A stretch of 64,000 nt of DNA from Colwellia sp. 1_MG-2023 (lineage in GTDB: Bacteria > Pseudomonadota > Gammaproteobacteria > Enterobacterales > Alteromonadaceae), in contig NZ_JAUOPE010000005.1 of assembly GCF_030546755.1 (NCBI RefSeq), positions 218,411-282,410 on the forward strand, given 5' to 3'. Shown in pieces: positions 35,228-45,083 of the stretch. The notes under the pieces were generated by a model, which was not told the DNA's origin, made no database searches, and saw only the letters and a program-made list of their open reading frames with translations. Made by a program: the position numbers and the translations under genes. How positions within the stretch are numbered: position 1 is the stretch's first letter; every line of letters starts with the position of its first letter.

Positions 35228-36565
35228 TTAATTTAAAATAGCGACATTTACAAAAACTACCGATAACAATACCGGACAAACATATCGTAAATAATTACCC
35301 CAAAGCGCTAACCCTTTTCGGTCTTTTTGTAATGATACATCACGTAACTTATTGCCTCGCTTCCATAACCAACCGACGACAATAAAATAAAACAAGCAGC
35401 TTAGTGGCTGCAAAATTGTTGTTAATACGCGAATAAATGCGCCAAATAACACATCAAAAAACGCAATAAGTAATCCACTGCTACATAATACTATGATGGA
35501 AACTAACCAGGTTGCTTTTTTACGCGTAAAGCCTTTATCTTCAACCATATAAGCAACAGGTACTTCGGTTGAAGAAATAGTTGAAGTAAGAGCCGCGATA
35601 GAAAGAAGTAAGAAAAAACCGCTCGAAACAATTAAACCTATCGTGCCCATAGAATCAAACAAGGCAGGAAGAATATGAAAAATTAACTGACCTTCACCAA
35701 TGAGCTGATTGTCTTGAAAAACTTGTAAACCAGCATGATCTGCGACAAATAGCGCAGGAATAATTAACAGTCCCGCTAAAAAGGCAATAGTGGTATCTAA
35801 TGCGGTGATTGATAATACTAGTTTCCCCATATCTTTATCTTTTTGCATATACGAGCCATAGACCATCATGCCTCCGACACCAATAGATAAAGAAAAGAAA
35901 GCTTGGCCCATCGCTGAGATTATTAATTCAGGATCTGTAACACGAGCAAAATCAGGAATAAGATAAACTTCTAAGCCTTTTTCTGCACCAGGTTGTTGCA
36001 AAATATAGATAATTAAGCCAATTAACATAATGAGTAAAATTGGCATTAAACGCGCTGACCAACGCTCAATGCCGGCATTAACCCCTTGATGAATAATTGC
36101 CGCGCCAAGGAAAATAAAAATTGGAGTGAAAAGAATGTTACGCTCTGTGCTTGAGGTCGCTAACCAAGCGGAGGTTTCTGTCATTCCTAATAACTCAGTT
36201 ACCGCAGATAGAGTATGTGCTAACATCCAGCCTGCTACTATCGTATAAAAGCTTAGCATCATGATTGCGCCACATAAGCCAATAATACCGGCTTTTCTAC
36301 CTAAGCCTTCAGAAAAGCTACTGCAAGCGTCACCTAGGGCTGATACAGGATTTTTTTGGGCTTGGTTGCCGAGATATATTTCAGCGTAAAGCGCAGGTAA
36401 GGCGAGTAAAACGGTAACGAGTAAATATACAAATAAAAAGGCACCGCCTCCATTATTGGCTGCTTGGGTTGGAAAGCCCCAAATATTTCCTAATCCAATA
36501 GCGGATCCAGCGGCCGCTAAAATGAAACCGATACGGGAATGAAAAGAGTCTCTAACCATGGTCAT
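35228..36565 (-). CDS. sodium-dependent transporter, NSS (SLC6) family
   Basis: The 445-residue inner-membrane protein has 11-12 helices and the NSS signature SRIGFILAAAGSAIGLGNIW (about 9-28), which forms the sodium and substrate site in helix 1, with GFPTQAANNGGGAFL following. The family moves amino acids or other small amines with sodium (LeuT, TnaT, MhsT). The substrate cannot be fixed from sequence. Its length is that of the 11-helix bacterial group. It stands alone, convergent with the GGDEF gene. Confidence 0.93.
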   Translation of the reverse strand: MTMVRDSFHSRIGFILAAAGSAIGLGNIWGFPTQAANNGGGAFLFVYLLVTVLLALPALYAEIYLGNQAQKNPVSALGDACSSFSEGLGRKAGIIGLCGAIMMLSFYTIVAGWMLAHTLSAVTELLGMTETSAWLATSSTERNILFTPIFIFLGAAIIHQGVNAGIERWSARLMPILLIMLIGLIIYILQQPGAEKGLEVYLIPDFARVTDPELIISAMGQAFFSLSIGVGGMMVYGSYMQKDKDMGKLVLSITALDTTIAFLAGLLIIPALFVADHAGLQVFQDNQLIGEGQLIFHILPALFDSMGTIGLIVSSGFFLLLSIAALTSTISSTEVPVAYMVEDKGFTRKKATWLVSIIVLCSSGLLIAFFDVLFGAFIRVLTTILQPLSCLFYFIVVGWLWKRGNKLRDVSLQKDRKGLALWGNYLRYVCPVLLSVVFVNVAILN

Positions 36566-36786
36566 ATATTAACTACATTATATTATTATTTGCGTTGAGC
36601 TTACCGAGTTCAATCTCGTTAGTGAAGTTATTTTATAATTTCAGTAATTTTTCTTTCATATCAAAAGTAAAAACTGTAAAAAAATACAGACAATGCAGTT
36701 TTTCTCTTGAAGTTAAACGGCTCAGTACCCACATAACTAAACAGTGCTTAATTAAGCTCAATAATGAGTAAATAGACAAACAGAAT

Positions 36787-37431
36787 ATGTTGCAATATCA
36801 AATAATTCCGGTAACTAAATTTCAACAGAACTGCACACTTTTTTGGTGTGATATCACGAAAGAAGCGGCAGTTGTCGATCCGGGTGGTAATGTTGAACTC
36901 ATTATAAATGCCGTTGAGCAGCATGGATTAACGTTAACTAAAGTGTTATTAACTCATGCTCATATTGATCATGCCGGCGCAAGTCGCGCAATTTCAAAGG
37001 CGTTTAATATTGTTATTGAAGGCCCTAGTAAAGAAGATCAGTTTTGGATTGATTTGATCCCAGAGCAAAAAAAGCAGTTTGGTTTTACTGAAGCAGAGCC
37101 TTTTTTACCTAATCGCTGGCTAAATGAAGGAGATACTGTAAGCTTTGGCGAAATTGAGTTGCAGGTATATTTTTGTCCAGGTCATACGCCAGGACATGTC
37201 GTGTTTTTTCATCCTGAAACAAAATTGGCACAGGTGGGCGATGTTTTATTTAAAGGCTCCATTGGTCGGACTGATTTTCCAAAAGGCGATCATGCAACTT
37301 TAATTCATTCGATAAGAAATACGTTATTCCCTCTGGGAGATGATGTGCAATTTATACCGGGTCATGGCCCTATGAGTACCTTTGGTGCCGAACGTAAAAA
37401 TAACCCATTCGTGGGTGATTCAGTTAGTTAA
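36787..37431 (+). CDS. MBL-fold metallo-hydrolase (YcbL-like)
   Basis: The 214-residue protein has the metallo-beta-lactamase fold with the metal motif THAHIDHAG (about residue 57), then FCPGHTPGHVVF, QVGDVLFKGSIGRTDF and FIPGHGPMST for the other metal ligands. The length and motifs match YcbL and other glyoxalase II-like hydrolases lacking the C-terminal helical domain. It may hydrolyse S-lactoylglutathione or another thioester. The next gene, an ion channel, follows 14 bases later and is likely cotranscribed. Confidence 0.92.
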   Translation: MLQYQIIPVTKFQQNCTLFWCDITKEAAVVDPGGNVELIINAVEQHGLTLTKVLLTHAHIDHAGASRAISKAFNIVIEGPSKEDQFWIDLIPEQKKQFGFTEAEPFLPNRWLNEGDTVSFGEIELQVYFCPGHTPGHVVFFHPETKLAQVGDVLFKGSIGRTDFPKGDHATLIHSIRNTLFPLGDDVQFIPGHGPMSTFGAERKNNPFVGDSVS

Positions 37432-37445
37432 TTAGGATAAATACA

Positions 37446-38288
37446 ATGGCCTCAATGGTTTATCGCTTTCAACGTCGTTTAAAAAAAATTGATTCAAGTC
37501 CAATCTTTCAATGGACTGTGATTGGCGTCATTATCATTTCGGCGTTACTGATTGGCGCCAAAACACATGATTTGCCAGCCCCCGCTGTGCATTTATTATC
37601 GGTACTAGATTCTGCTATTACTGTCTTTTTCTTAATAGAAATTATTATTCGCTTTATGGCGACCCCAAAGAAAAATGAATTTTTCAAAAATGGTTGGAAT
37701 ATTTTTGATACCGTTATTGTCATCGGTAGCTTAATTCCTGCGGGGGGCTCAGGTGTTTTATTGGCGAGGCTTTTACGAGTCTTTCGAGTATTACGTTTAG
37801 TTTCAATGGTGCCAGAATTACGTTTATTGATAAACGCCTTAATTAAAGCCATTCCACGCATGGGCTATATTGCCTTACTTATGTTTGTTATTTTTTATAT
37901 TTACGCCGCAATTGGCAGTATATTATTTGAAGATATTAATAAAGTGCTTTGGGGAGATGTTTCTATCTCTATGTTAACTTTGTTTCGCGTGGCTACATTC
38001 GAAGATTGGACAGACGTGATGTACGAAACCATGGCAGTGCATCCGATGAGTTGGATCTTTTATCTGTCCTTTATTTTTTTAACGGCCTTTATCTTTTTAA
38101 ATATGATGGTAGGTACCATTTTAGAAGTGATGGGGCAGGAACACGAAAGTTATCGTGCTGAATTACATGGTGAAACGGAAGAAGGCGGTGAGCCTGCAAG
38201 TCGAGCGCAAATTGATAACCTTGCACGAGAGCTAACTGAAATTAAAGCGTTACTTCAACAGACAAGCGAGCAAAATAAAAAAGAATAA
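37446..38288 (+). CDS. one-domain voltage-gated cation channel (NaChBac-like)
   Basis: The 280-residue protein has the six-helix plan of bacterial voltage-gated channels. The S4 sensor has regularly spaced Arg (ARLLRVFRVLRLV, about 108-120), the pore helix and filter read TLFRVATFEDWTDVMYE (about 180-196), and S6 is FLTAFIFLNMMVGTILEVM. The C-terminus (about 235-280) is a charged coiled coil, as in NaChBac, for tetramer assembly. The filter has Glu-Asp-Trp-Thr-Asp where NaChBac has Glu-Ser-Trp-Ala-Ser; added acidic residues at these places shift engineered channels toward calcium. Selectivity here is inferred only. It follows the MBL gene by 14 bases. Confidence 0.9.
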   Translation: MASMVYRFQRRLKKIDSSPIFQWTVIGVIIISALLIGAKTHDLPAPAVHLLSVLDSAITVFFLIEIIIRFMATPKKNEFFKNGWNIFDTVIVIGSLIPAGGSGVLLARLLRVFRVLRLVSMVPELRLLINALIKAIPRMGYIALLMFVIFYIYAAIGSILFEDINKVLWGDVSISMLTLFRVATFEDWTDVMYETMAVHPMSWIFYLSFIFLTAFIFLNMMVGTILEVMGQEHESYRAELHGETEEGGEPASRAQIDNLARELTEIKALLQQTSEQNKKE

Positions 38289-38375
38289 TTTTAACAGGCT
38301 GAAATTTTGTATAAATTACTATAAGCGCGTACTATAAAAATCACATTCATTATTTGAGATTGATTACGCGCTTTT

Positions 38376-41234
38376 ATGTTAGCTTATTTCCAAAAAACTC
38401 TGCTCGTTTTCAGCCTAATCATAACAACAGTTTGCAGTGCTCATGCTGAGCCAAATCTCGAACAATCACCTCAAGCTTCCATTACTCAAAAAATTTCCTC
38501 TATCGAAGAAAATCCAGATAAACCTCAAGTGTTATTTCAACTTAAAGAATTATTGGATGGCTATAAGTTAAAAAACAATGAAAGATTGCAAGTCCTTAAG
38601 GCGATTGAAAGTCAATATCGCAATACCAACGACTTTATTAAAGCCATTGAAACGGTTAACCGCATTATTCTTTTATCTGAACAAAACAGTAAATCGGTAG
38701 AGCTGGCACATGCCTATAAAAGGCTAGGTATATATCGTTATTTAAAAGGTGAATATGAGCAATCTATTGAGCATTATACTGACGCATTAGCTATCTTTAA
38801 TGCCCTAGATAGGCCCATTTTAATTGCTAATATGCATAACAATATAGGCTTAGCACAAGCGGCTTTAGGGCAAAATATTCAAGCGATCAATAGTTATCAA
38901 TTAGCAAAAAGTATATATCAGGAAATTGGCAGCGAAATAGATAATATTGATATTCGTTTCAATATCGCTGGCCTATATTTAAAATTAGAACGTTATGACA
39001 CTGCGATTGAAGCATATTTAGATGTTATTGAAAAACGCAAAGAGATTAGCGATTTTGAAGGTTTAGCTCAAGCTTATAGTGATCTAGGGATTGCTTATAA
39101 ACAGTCAAATAAGCCAGAAGTCGCATTAGAATATATGCAAAAATCATTGGCGTATTATTTACATGAAAATGACTTATTTAATCTTGCTTCTATTTACCAC
39201 AATATATCTGAAGTATATTTTGAATTAAATCAGCATGATAGAGTGTTATCGTTTGCAAAAAAGTCTATTGATATTGCTCAACAAAATGAATATAAAACAG
39301 CATTATCTGGAGCTTTACATACTTATGCGAAAGGCCTGTATTATTTAGGCAATGCAAAAGGTTCATTAAATTATTTACTACAATCCCAAAAAATAGCAGA
39401 AGAACTTACTTATGCTAAACAGCTATTAAATAATTATTCATTATTTTCATTAGTTTACGCTAGCCTTAATCAACCTAAGCAAGCATTGAAATTTCACCAG
39501 TTATATATTTTGGCACGTAATAAGCGAGAAAATGATAATTTTAATTTGTTATTAGCAAGTTATGAATCAGAGCAATTAAAACAACAAGTGTTACAGCTAA
39601 AACAAAATGAAAAATTACAACAGTTAGAATTGTCTAAAACAGGGCAAAAACGTAATTTTATTATCATCGCTTTTGTTTTATTGGTTTTGATTGCCTTCTT
39701 TGTTTATCGGAGAAATGCGGAACGAAGATCAAAGCTTGAGTTAATCAGTAAAGTCAAACAACGCACTAAAGAGCTCGAATTATTAGCCGATAAATTACAA
39801 GCTGCGAATAAAGTAAAAAGCTTATTTTTAGCTAATATGAGCCATGAAATTAGAACGCCTTTGACAGCGATTATTGCTCAAGCAGAAGCCTTAATTTATG
39901 AAGATATTAATGAATCAACTTTACATACAGATATTAATATTATTTATAGCAACAGTTTACATTTATTGGAATTGATCAATAACATTTTAGATTTAAGTAA
40001 AGTTGAGGCTAATAAACTCGATTTAGATATTCAATCGCAAGATTTACATATCATACTTCAAGATGTTGCCAGCATGTTTAGTGAACAAGCAAAAATTAAA
40101 GGGTTAACTTTTTCTGTATATCACGCTTTACCGGTTCCTTTTGTTATTCCTATCGATGGTATCCGTATTAAACAAATTCTCATTAATTTATGTGCTAATG
40201 CGGTGAAGTTTACCAAGCAAGGACACGTTAAAGTCATTGTGAAATTAGCATCTAATCAAATTATATTCTCTGTTGAAGATACCGGCATAGGTTTGAGTTC
40301 TTCGCAAATTAACAGTCTGTTTGAGAGTTTTACACAAGGTGATAGCAGTATAAGTCGTCGTTTTGGTGGTACCGGACTCGGACTTTGTTTATCACAACAA
40401 TTAGCTCAGTTGATGCAGGGGAATATAGACATCTCTAGTGTTTTAAACCAAGGAAGTACCTTTGCTTTTAGCTTGCCATGCCCTCCAGGAATTGAGGAAA
40501 AAGCGGATAATCAACTTCATCTCATCGAATCAACGATTGAGGCAAATACGAGAAAAGAAACCGTTGAAAAAATTTCGGGGACTATCTTATTAGCTGAAGA
40601 TCATCAAGATAATCGTCAATTAATCAGTCGTTTATTACGATCTTTAGGTTTAGAAGTTTATACAGCGAAAAATGGTAAAGAAGCGGTAGAGAAGTTTCTT
40701 CAGTATCAGCCACAAGTGATTTTATTAGACATTCAAATGCCTGAAATGGATGGTATCGAAGCCCATACTATTATGAGGCAAAAAGGGGCGACACAACCTA
40801 TTATCGCCTTAACGGCTAATGCAATGGCTCATGAAGTGGAAGAATATTTAGCACAAGGCTTTGACAATCATCTTAAAAAACCTATCGAGAGAAAGATATT
40901 TATACAAACCATTTGTCACTATTATCAACACAAAGTGTGCGCTGATAAAGTTGAAGAAGCTTTAAATCAAGTGGATATGTCTGATTTGATTGAACAGTTT
41001 AAGTCTAACCTAGTCTTAGAACAACAAGACATTATTTTACACATTAAAAATGATGATTATGACCAATTATCTCAACTTGTTCATCGTATTGCAGGTGCCG
41101 CACAAATGTTTGGATTTTCTGCGCTTTCTCAATATGCTATCGCGTTAGAAACCTCGTTAAAAAATAAAGAATTTTCACGAGTGAATGATCAATCTCAAAC
41201 ACTCTTAAATGAGATTGATCAAGTCTTATGGTAA
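38376..41234 (+). CDS. TPR-containing hybrid histidine kinase with receiver and Hpt domains
   Basis: The 952-residue protein has a signal peptide (about 1-24), a periplasmic TPR array (about 80-400), one membrane helix (about 427-445), a coiled coil, a HisKA domain with NMSHEIRTPL (His about 490), an HATPase domain with NAVKF, DTGIGLS and GGTGLGL, a receiver with LLDIQMPEMDG (Asp about 785), and an Hpt domain at the end (VHRIAGAAQMFGF, His about 903). All relay residues for a full phosphorelay are present. The final regulator is not adjacent. The TPR sensor suggests a protein or peptide ligand in the periplasm. Confidence 0.94.
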   Translation: MLAYFQKTLLVFSLIITTVCSAHAEPNLEQSPQASITQKISSIEENPDKPQVLFQLKELLDGYKLKNNERLQVLKAIESQYRNTNDFIKAIETVNRIILLSEQNSKSVELAHAYKRLGIYRYLKGEYEQSIEHYTDALAIFNALDRPILIANMHNNIGLAQAALGQNIQAINSYQLAKSIYQEIGSEIDNIDIRFNIAGLYLKLERYDTAIEAYLDVIEKRKEISDFEGLAQAYSDLGIAYKQSNKPEVALEYMQKSLAYYLHENDLFNLASIYHNISEVYFELNQHDRVLSFAKKSIDIAQQNEYKTALSGALHTYAKGLYYLGNAKGSLNYLLQSQKIAEELTYAKQLLNNYSLFSLVYASLNQPKQALKFHQLYILARNKRENDNFNLLLASYESEQLKQQVLQLKQNEKLQQLELSKTGQKRNFIIIAFVLLVLIAFFVYRRNAERRSKLELISKVKQRTKELELLADKLQAANKVKSLFLANMSHEIRTPLTAIIAQAEALIYEDINESTLHTDINIIYSNSLHLLELINNILDLSKVEANKLDLDIQSQDLHIILQDVASMFSEQAKIKGLTFSVYHALPVPFVIPIDGIRIKQILINLCANAVKFTKQGHVKVIVKLASNQIIFSVEDTGIGLSSSQINSLFESFTQGDSSISRRFGGTGLGLCLSQQLAQLMQGNIDISSVLNQGSTFAFSLPCPPGIEEKADNQLHLIESTIEANTRKETVEKISGTILLAEDHQDNRQLISRLLRSLGLEVYTAKNGKEAVEKFLQYQPQVILLDIQMPEMDGIEAHTIMRQKGATQPIIALTANAMAHEVEEYLAQGFDNHLKKPIERKIFIQTICHYYQHKVCADKVEEALNQVDMSDLIEQFKSNLVLEQQDIILHIKNDDYDQLSQLVHRIAGAAQMFGFSALSQYAIALETSLKNKEFSRVNDQSQTLLNEIDQVLW

Positions 41235-41793
41235 TTTAAATATATTGAAGTTTTGAATATAAAATGTGAGCAAATAATCTCAATAACTTGATTTCATCAC
41301 TCATTCATTTATCGCTGTTAATCAATATCGATTGAAAAGAGTTGTAGCTTTTAGAAAGTATTGAATAGGAAGGAGTTTTCGGGATCAATAACGAAAACTC
41401 AATGATTAATAATAGATCACATTCAAAGATAAATAGTCTATATTATAAGGGCTTTTGATCTTTCGAGATTTTTTTTCAGCATTTTGTTGGGTATTTATAC
41501 AAGGCATATCCTTTGTAATAGGGTTGTTGCACATAAAAAGGCGATAAAGACTTTATGCTCCTGCAAAGTCACCTTACCCCACATCCTTGTGGGGCAACGC
41601 CGTAAAAATGACCAACAAACGCTGTGCGAAGGATTCGGCTAACATCGTTTACGCTTTGTAGAGTAGTATTTGCTTAGAATGACTAGGCTACACACTACTC
41701 GCCGCGATTAAAACGATTTTATCTGAACAAAATTTAACCGTGAAAGATCAACAGCCCCTAATTATATTAAGAAAATTAAACATTGAGGATATT
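41235..41793. other. intergenic region with a structured, probably repeated element
   Basis: No gene was found in about 560 bases. From about 41455 to 41725 the base composition is less AT-rich than other spacers, and several inverted repeats appear: CAGCATTTTGTTGG (about 41478) against CCAACAAACGCTG (about 41611), CCCCAC/GTGGGG (41577-41582, 41589-41594), and GAGTAGT/ACTACTC (about 41660 and 41694). This looks like a folded RNA or a non-coding mobile repeat (MITE-like). The last part should hold the promoter of the chemoreceptor. Confidence 0.55.
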
Positions 41794-43413
41794 ATGTCTT
41801 TTAATATATTGCGCAAACTTCAGTTAATGGCCATTGCGATTATTGTTTTATTTACTTTTGTCATTCTCATTATACAATCCCATAGCGATACTATTGCAGA
41901 TGACTTTGAGACTTTTTATCAGCAAAACTTTAAGGTTTCATTACAATTTGAACGGATAAAAGAAGTCCAAGTTGACACTATGCTTAATGTCAGAGGTCTA
42001 CAGATAAGTTATTTACTCGCATTAACTAATCAAACCCAGGGTTATTTAGATAAAATTAAAGCGAACGAAGTAATAACGCCTAAATTGTTAAATGAGATGA
42101 TGAATAATTTTTCAGGTCAATCTGAAAAATTAAAAAAATTAAAAACCTTAAGTTTAGATTTCCAAAACAAAGCTTCGTTGTTTGTTTCTGCAATGAACAA
42201 TGCCCCTGATAACAAAGCGCCATTTCCAGTTTTTAAAGCCTTTACCACTTCTTACGATGAACTTATTGCTTACTCTAGCGAATTTAAAAAGCAAGTTGAT
42301 TTATCTGCTGATATTACCCACGACTCTGTAAATGACAACATAGTACAAAGTAGTTATGTCTTTTATATTGGTATTATTCTCGCCATTGTTATTTCTCTGA
42401 TATTAAGCTTTCTTATTGCTAATAAAATTAGCAAAGGGATCCAAAATGTACGAAATACAGCAGGCGAATTAGCAAAAGGCTCATTATTGCAAAAAGCTCA
42501 AGTATTTAGTCATGACGAAGTATTAGAGCTTGCAGATGCTTTAAATAATACCATTGATAGCTTGAAAGAAACCATTATCAATATTGGTGAATCAGGGGAG
42601 TTAGTTAATAAAAATAGCATCAATATTATCGATATTAACAAAGATATGTTAACTAGCTCTAATTCTATTACCGATAATACGAATCAAGTTGCAACGGCAA
42701 TAGAAGAAATGTCACTCACGAGTGATAACATAGCCAAGAGTACCACTGAAACCGCCTCTTTTGCGGCAGAAATTAAAAACTTAACTGTGCAAGGGTTAGC
42801 GTCATCTAATGAATCAGTAAATGAAATAAACATGCTCATTGAATCATTAATAGAATCAGCAAATGTTGTACAACAGTTAAAATCAGAAACGACCAACATA
42901 GAACAAATCCTTGAAGTTATTCGTAGTATTTCAGATCAAACCAATTTACTCGCTTTAAATGCAGCCATTGAAGCAGCAAGAGCAGGAGAGCAAGGACGAG
43001 GTTTTGCTGTAGTTGCTGATGAAGTGAGAGGGTTAGCTCAGCGCTCTCAAAACTCGGTGAATGAAATCGAAAGCTTATTGGGTAACTTAACTCAAGCAGG
43101 TGATGAAGCAGTTAAACAAATGAATGAGAGTTCTGATACAGCAAAATCATTACAACAAAAAGTTGAAGAAAGTAATGCGTTAGTGAGTGATATCCAATTA
43201 AAGGTAGACTTGGTTAATGATCAATCGCATCAAATAGCTACAGCGGCAGAAGAGCAAAGTGTGGTTGTTTTAGATGTCAGTAAAAATATGCATGAGATAA
43301 AAATATTAGTTGATGATAACTTTAATTTAGTCAATCAATCGAATGAATGCAGTTACGAAATGAATGAGGCAAGTCAGCAAGTGCAAGATAGAGTGAACTA
43401 CTTTAAATATTAA
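41794..43413 (+). CDS. methyl-accepting chemotaxis protein
   Basis: The chemoreceptor of about 539 residues has a first membrane helix (about 10-28), a small periplasmic helical domain (about 30-185), a second helix (about 188-210), a HAMP domain (about 212-265) and the cytoplasmic signalling hairpin with the tip [20 protein letters not shown] followed by [20 protein letters not shown]. There is no pentapeptide tether at the C-terminus. The ligand is unknown. I chose the ATG at 41794 because GAGG precedes it and a membrane helix follows at once; the frame also runs back to a GTG at 41740 without such a site. Confidence 0.93.
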   Translation: MSFNILRKLQLMAIAIIVLFTFVILIIQSHSDTIADDFETFYQQNFKVSLQFERIKEVQVDTMLNVRGLQISYLLALTNQTQGYLDKIKANEVITPKLLNEMMNNFSGQSEKLKKLKTLSLDFQNKASLFVSAMNNAPDNKAPFPVFKAFTTSYDELIAYSSEFKKQVDLSADITHDSVNDNIVQSSYVFYIGIILAIVISLILSFLIANKISKGIQNVRNTAGELAKGSLLQKAQVFSHDEVLELADALNNTIDSLKETIINIGESGELVNKNSINIIDINKDMLTSSNSITDNTNQVATAIEEMSLTSDNIAKSTTETASFAAEIKNLTVQGLASSNESVNEINMLIESLIESANVVQQLKSETTNIEQILEVIRSISDQTNLLALNAAIEAARAGEQGRGFAVVADEVRGLAQRSQNSVNEIESLLGNLTQAGDEAVKQMNESSDTAKSLQQKVEESNALVSDIQLKVDLVNDQSHQIATAAEEQSVVVLDVSKNMHEIKILVDDNFNLVNQSNECSYEMNEASQQVQDRVNYFKY

Positions 43414-43455
43414 GTAAATTGTTTACTAATTAACTTTATTGCTTTCAAAATTAAC

Positions 43456-43493
43456 GCCTTCAATATTAATCCGGATTTATTAATATTGAAGGC
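43456..43493. terminator. perfect 15-bp hairpin between convergent genes
   Basis: GCCTTCAATATTAAT and ATTAATATTGAAGGC are perfectly complementary around 8 bases. It is placed between two convergent genes, as a terminator would be, but no clear T run follows on either strand, so the mechanism is uncertain. Confidence 0.6.
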
Positions 43494-43516
43494 AATAAGT
43501 AAATATTCAGAAACAA

Positions 43517-43729
43517 TTACTGTTCAACATATTGAAATACTTCACTAATACTGATCTCGAAAATTTCAGCAATTTTAAAAGCAACTTCTAATGAAGGCGA
43601 ATATTTACCTTTTTCAATAGCAACGACAGTTTGTCTTGAAACACCTACCAAATCAGCTAAAGCTTTTTGGGTCATCTCATCATGATCAAAACGTAATCGA
43701 CGAATATTATTGGTGATAGTTTTCGTCAT
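43517..43729 (-). CDS. small XRE-family HTH regulator
   Basis: The 70-residue protein is a bare Cro/CI-type helix-turn-helix: MTQKALADLVGVSRQTVVAI with EKGKYSPSLEVAFKIAEIF following. It is the YozG-like group of short regulators that commonly follow a small membrane protein gene. It starts one base after the stop of the preceding membrane protein gene on the same strand, so translation is probably coupled. I infer that it represses its own operon, as many of this type do. It is not clearly part of a toxin-antitoxin pair. Confidence 0.9.
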   Translation of the reverse strand: MTKTITNNIRRLRFDHDEMTQKALADLVGVSRQTVVAIEKGKYSPSLEVAFKIAEIFEISISEVFQYVEQ

Positions 43730-43730
43730 C

Positions 43731-44207
43731 TTAAAAACCTCTGCGATAGAAAAATAGTTGCGTAGAAAATTTTGCTATTTCAGCGACTAAAGCAAAGATA
43801 ATAATAAAATGCATCACTTTATATTCATTCGGAAGATCTATAGCTAGCAGCTCTTTTGAAGGAAATATAGCGAGTGTTGATAAGGTTGGGAATACTGTGT
43901 ACAAAACGGTTAATAGTGCGCCAACAGACAAAATCCCATAAGCATATCGACTACCGCGTAAGCTAATGAGTATATCCCTTTCGTCAGCAGAGTAATCGGC
44001 ATCTTTATTATCAATAATCGCGATGGTAATTTGTAAAAGTATCTCCAGTACAATGGTTTTAATTACGACTGCTAGCAATAAACTATTAACGGTTTCAACC
44101 GTTAGCTGGCTGTTAGCATTTAATGAGAAAAGTGCTAAAAAGTATTCTAGCCAAATATAAATAAGTATTGCTAATGAAATCCAAGTACTTCTTTCTTTAT
44201 AAGACAT
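43731..44207 (-). CDS. four-helix membrane protein paired with the XRE regulator
   Basis: The protein of about 158 residues has four predicted membrane helices and a charged cytoplasmic loop (IDNKDADYSADERDILISLR, about 71-90), a pattern I know from small DUF2178-like proteins paired with XRE regulators. The molecular function is unknown. I chose the ATG at 44207 (MSYKERSTWISL), which has AAGGA upstream; the frame extends 19 codons more but without a ribosome site and with a non-membrane sequence. The regulator follows directly. Confidence 0.8.
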   Translation of the reverse strand: MSYKERSTWISLAILIYIWLEYFLALFSLNANSQLTVETVNSLLLAVVIKTIVLEILLQITIAIIDNKDADYSADERDILISLRGSRYAYGILSVGALLTVLYTVFPTLSTLAIFPSKELLAIDLPNEYKVMHFIIIFALVAEIAKFSTQLFFYRRGF

Positions 44208-44515
44208 AATAAATCCTTGAGTATGTAAAACCATACATGATGTTAAATATTTTTTACATTGCAAATGTTAGTGCTGATTCCTCTTTGTGTCAAATATATT
44301 TTACTTAAAGTTTTATTTACTTGTCATTTGATTGTGATTTTATGGGTTCATATCAAGAAAAAAATAAGAGGTATTGAGTAAGGTTTTGTTAAATAAACTT
44401 TAAGAATAATAGGTTAGGTCTTATTTTGAGTGGGAGGAGAGCTTTCAACTTTATAGAAAAATAGCGATGAGAAAATCTTGTATGTCAGTCCTAGTTCAAC
44501 GCTTATATTAATAAG

Positions 44516-45058
44516 CTATACAGTTAATGATATTAGCTTAGCGATTGTTTTTAAATTTCGTGTCGTCGCAATCACCTTTAATTTACTCTCGATAAAGTTA
44601 TTAGATAACTTAGTTTTTCCGTACCCGTTAGGGCAATGTAAATAAATGACTTGTTGATCAATTACCAGTTGCTCGGGAGCTTTCACATAACTTAATAAAT
44701 GACTAACTTCATCAGGTTTAGGTAGTGCATTTAAAAAACTGACCAAAACTTTATTACCTTCATTGGCAATATCAATATTTTCAAAAGGAAGTTCATGAAA
44801 AATGTTGTTTAGTTGTTCACTTTTAATGACTAAAACAGGCACATCAAAACTATATACTTGTTTAATTTTATCTTGTAATACTACAGCTAATTCTAGCGCA
44901 TCTTCACTCGCTGATTTAAAACAAATATTACCACTTTGAATATAGGTTGATACTTCTTCATAGCCAACATCTTGACAATGGTTTACTAGATCAGCCATCT
45001 TAATTTTCTTTTGTCCGCTAACATTGATGCCGCGTAATAATGCTATGTATTGTTGCAT
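44516..45058 (-). CDS. DUF1697 domain protein
   Basis: The 180-residue protein fits DUF1697, with YIALLRGINVSGQKKIKMAD at the N-terminus and STYIQSGNICFKS soon after, both typical of the family. The C-terminal part with LSNNFIESKLKVIATTRNLK is also standard. The family is widely spread in bacteria and has no proven activity. It is followed (upstream on its strand) by a DUF962 gene only 25 bases away, so they may be cotranscribed with lysE. The function is unknown. Confidence 0.9.
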   Translation of the reverse strand: MQQYIALLRGINVSGQKKIKMADLVNHCQDVGYEEVSTYIQSGNICFKSASEDALELAVVLQDKIKQVYSFDVPVLVIKSEQLNNIFHELPFENIDIANEGNKVLVSFLNALPKPDEVSHLLSYVKAPEQLVIDQQVIYLHCPNGYGKTKLSNNFIESKLKVIATTRNLKTIAKLISLTV

Positions 45059-45083
45059 TGAGATACCTTAGTTTAGTGATGCG

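Noticed and set aside
43517-44207. XRE regulator plus small membrane protein as a toxin-antitoxin system
   Set aside because: The order, four-helix topology and size fit a self-regulated membrane-protein pair; no toxin family is recognised.
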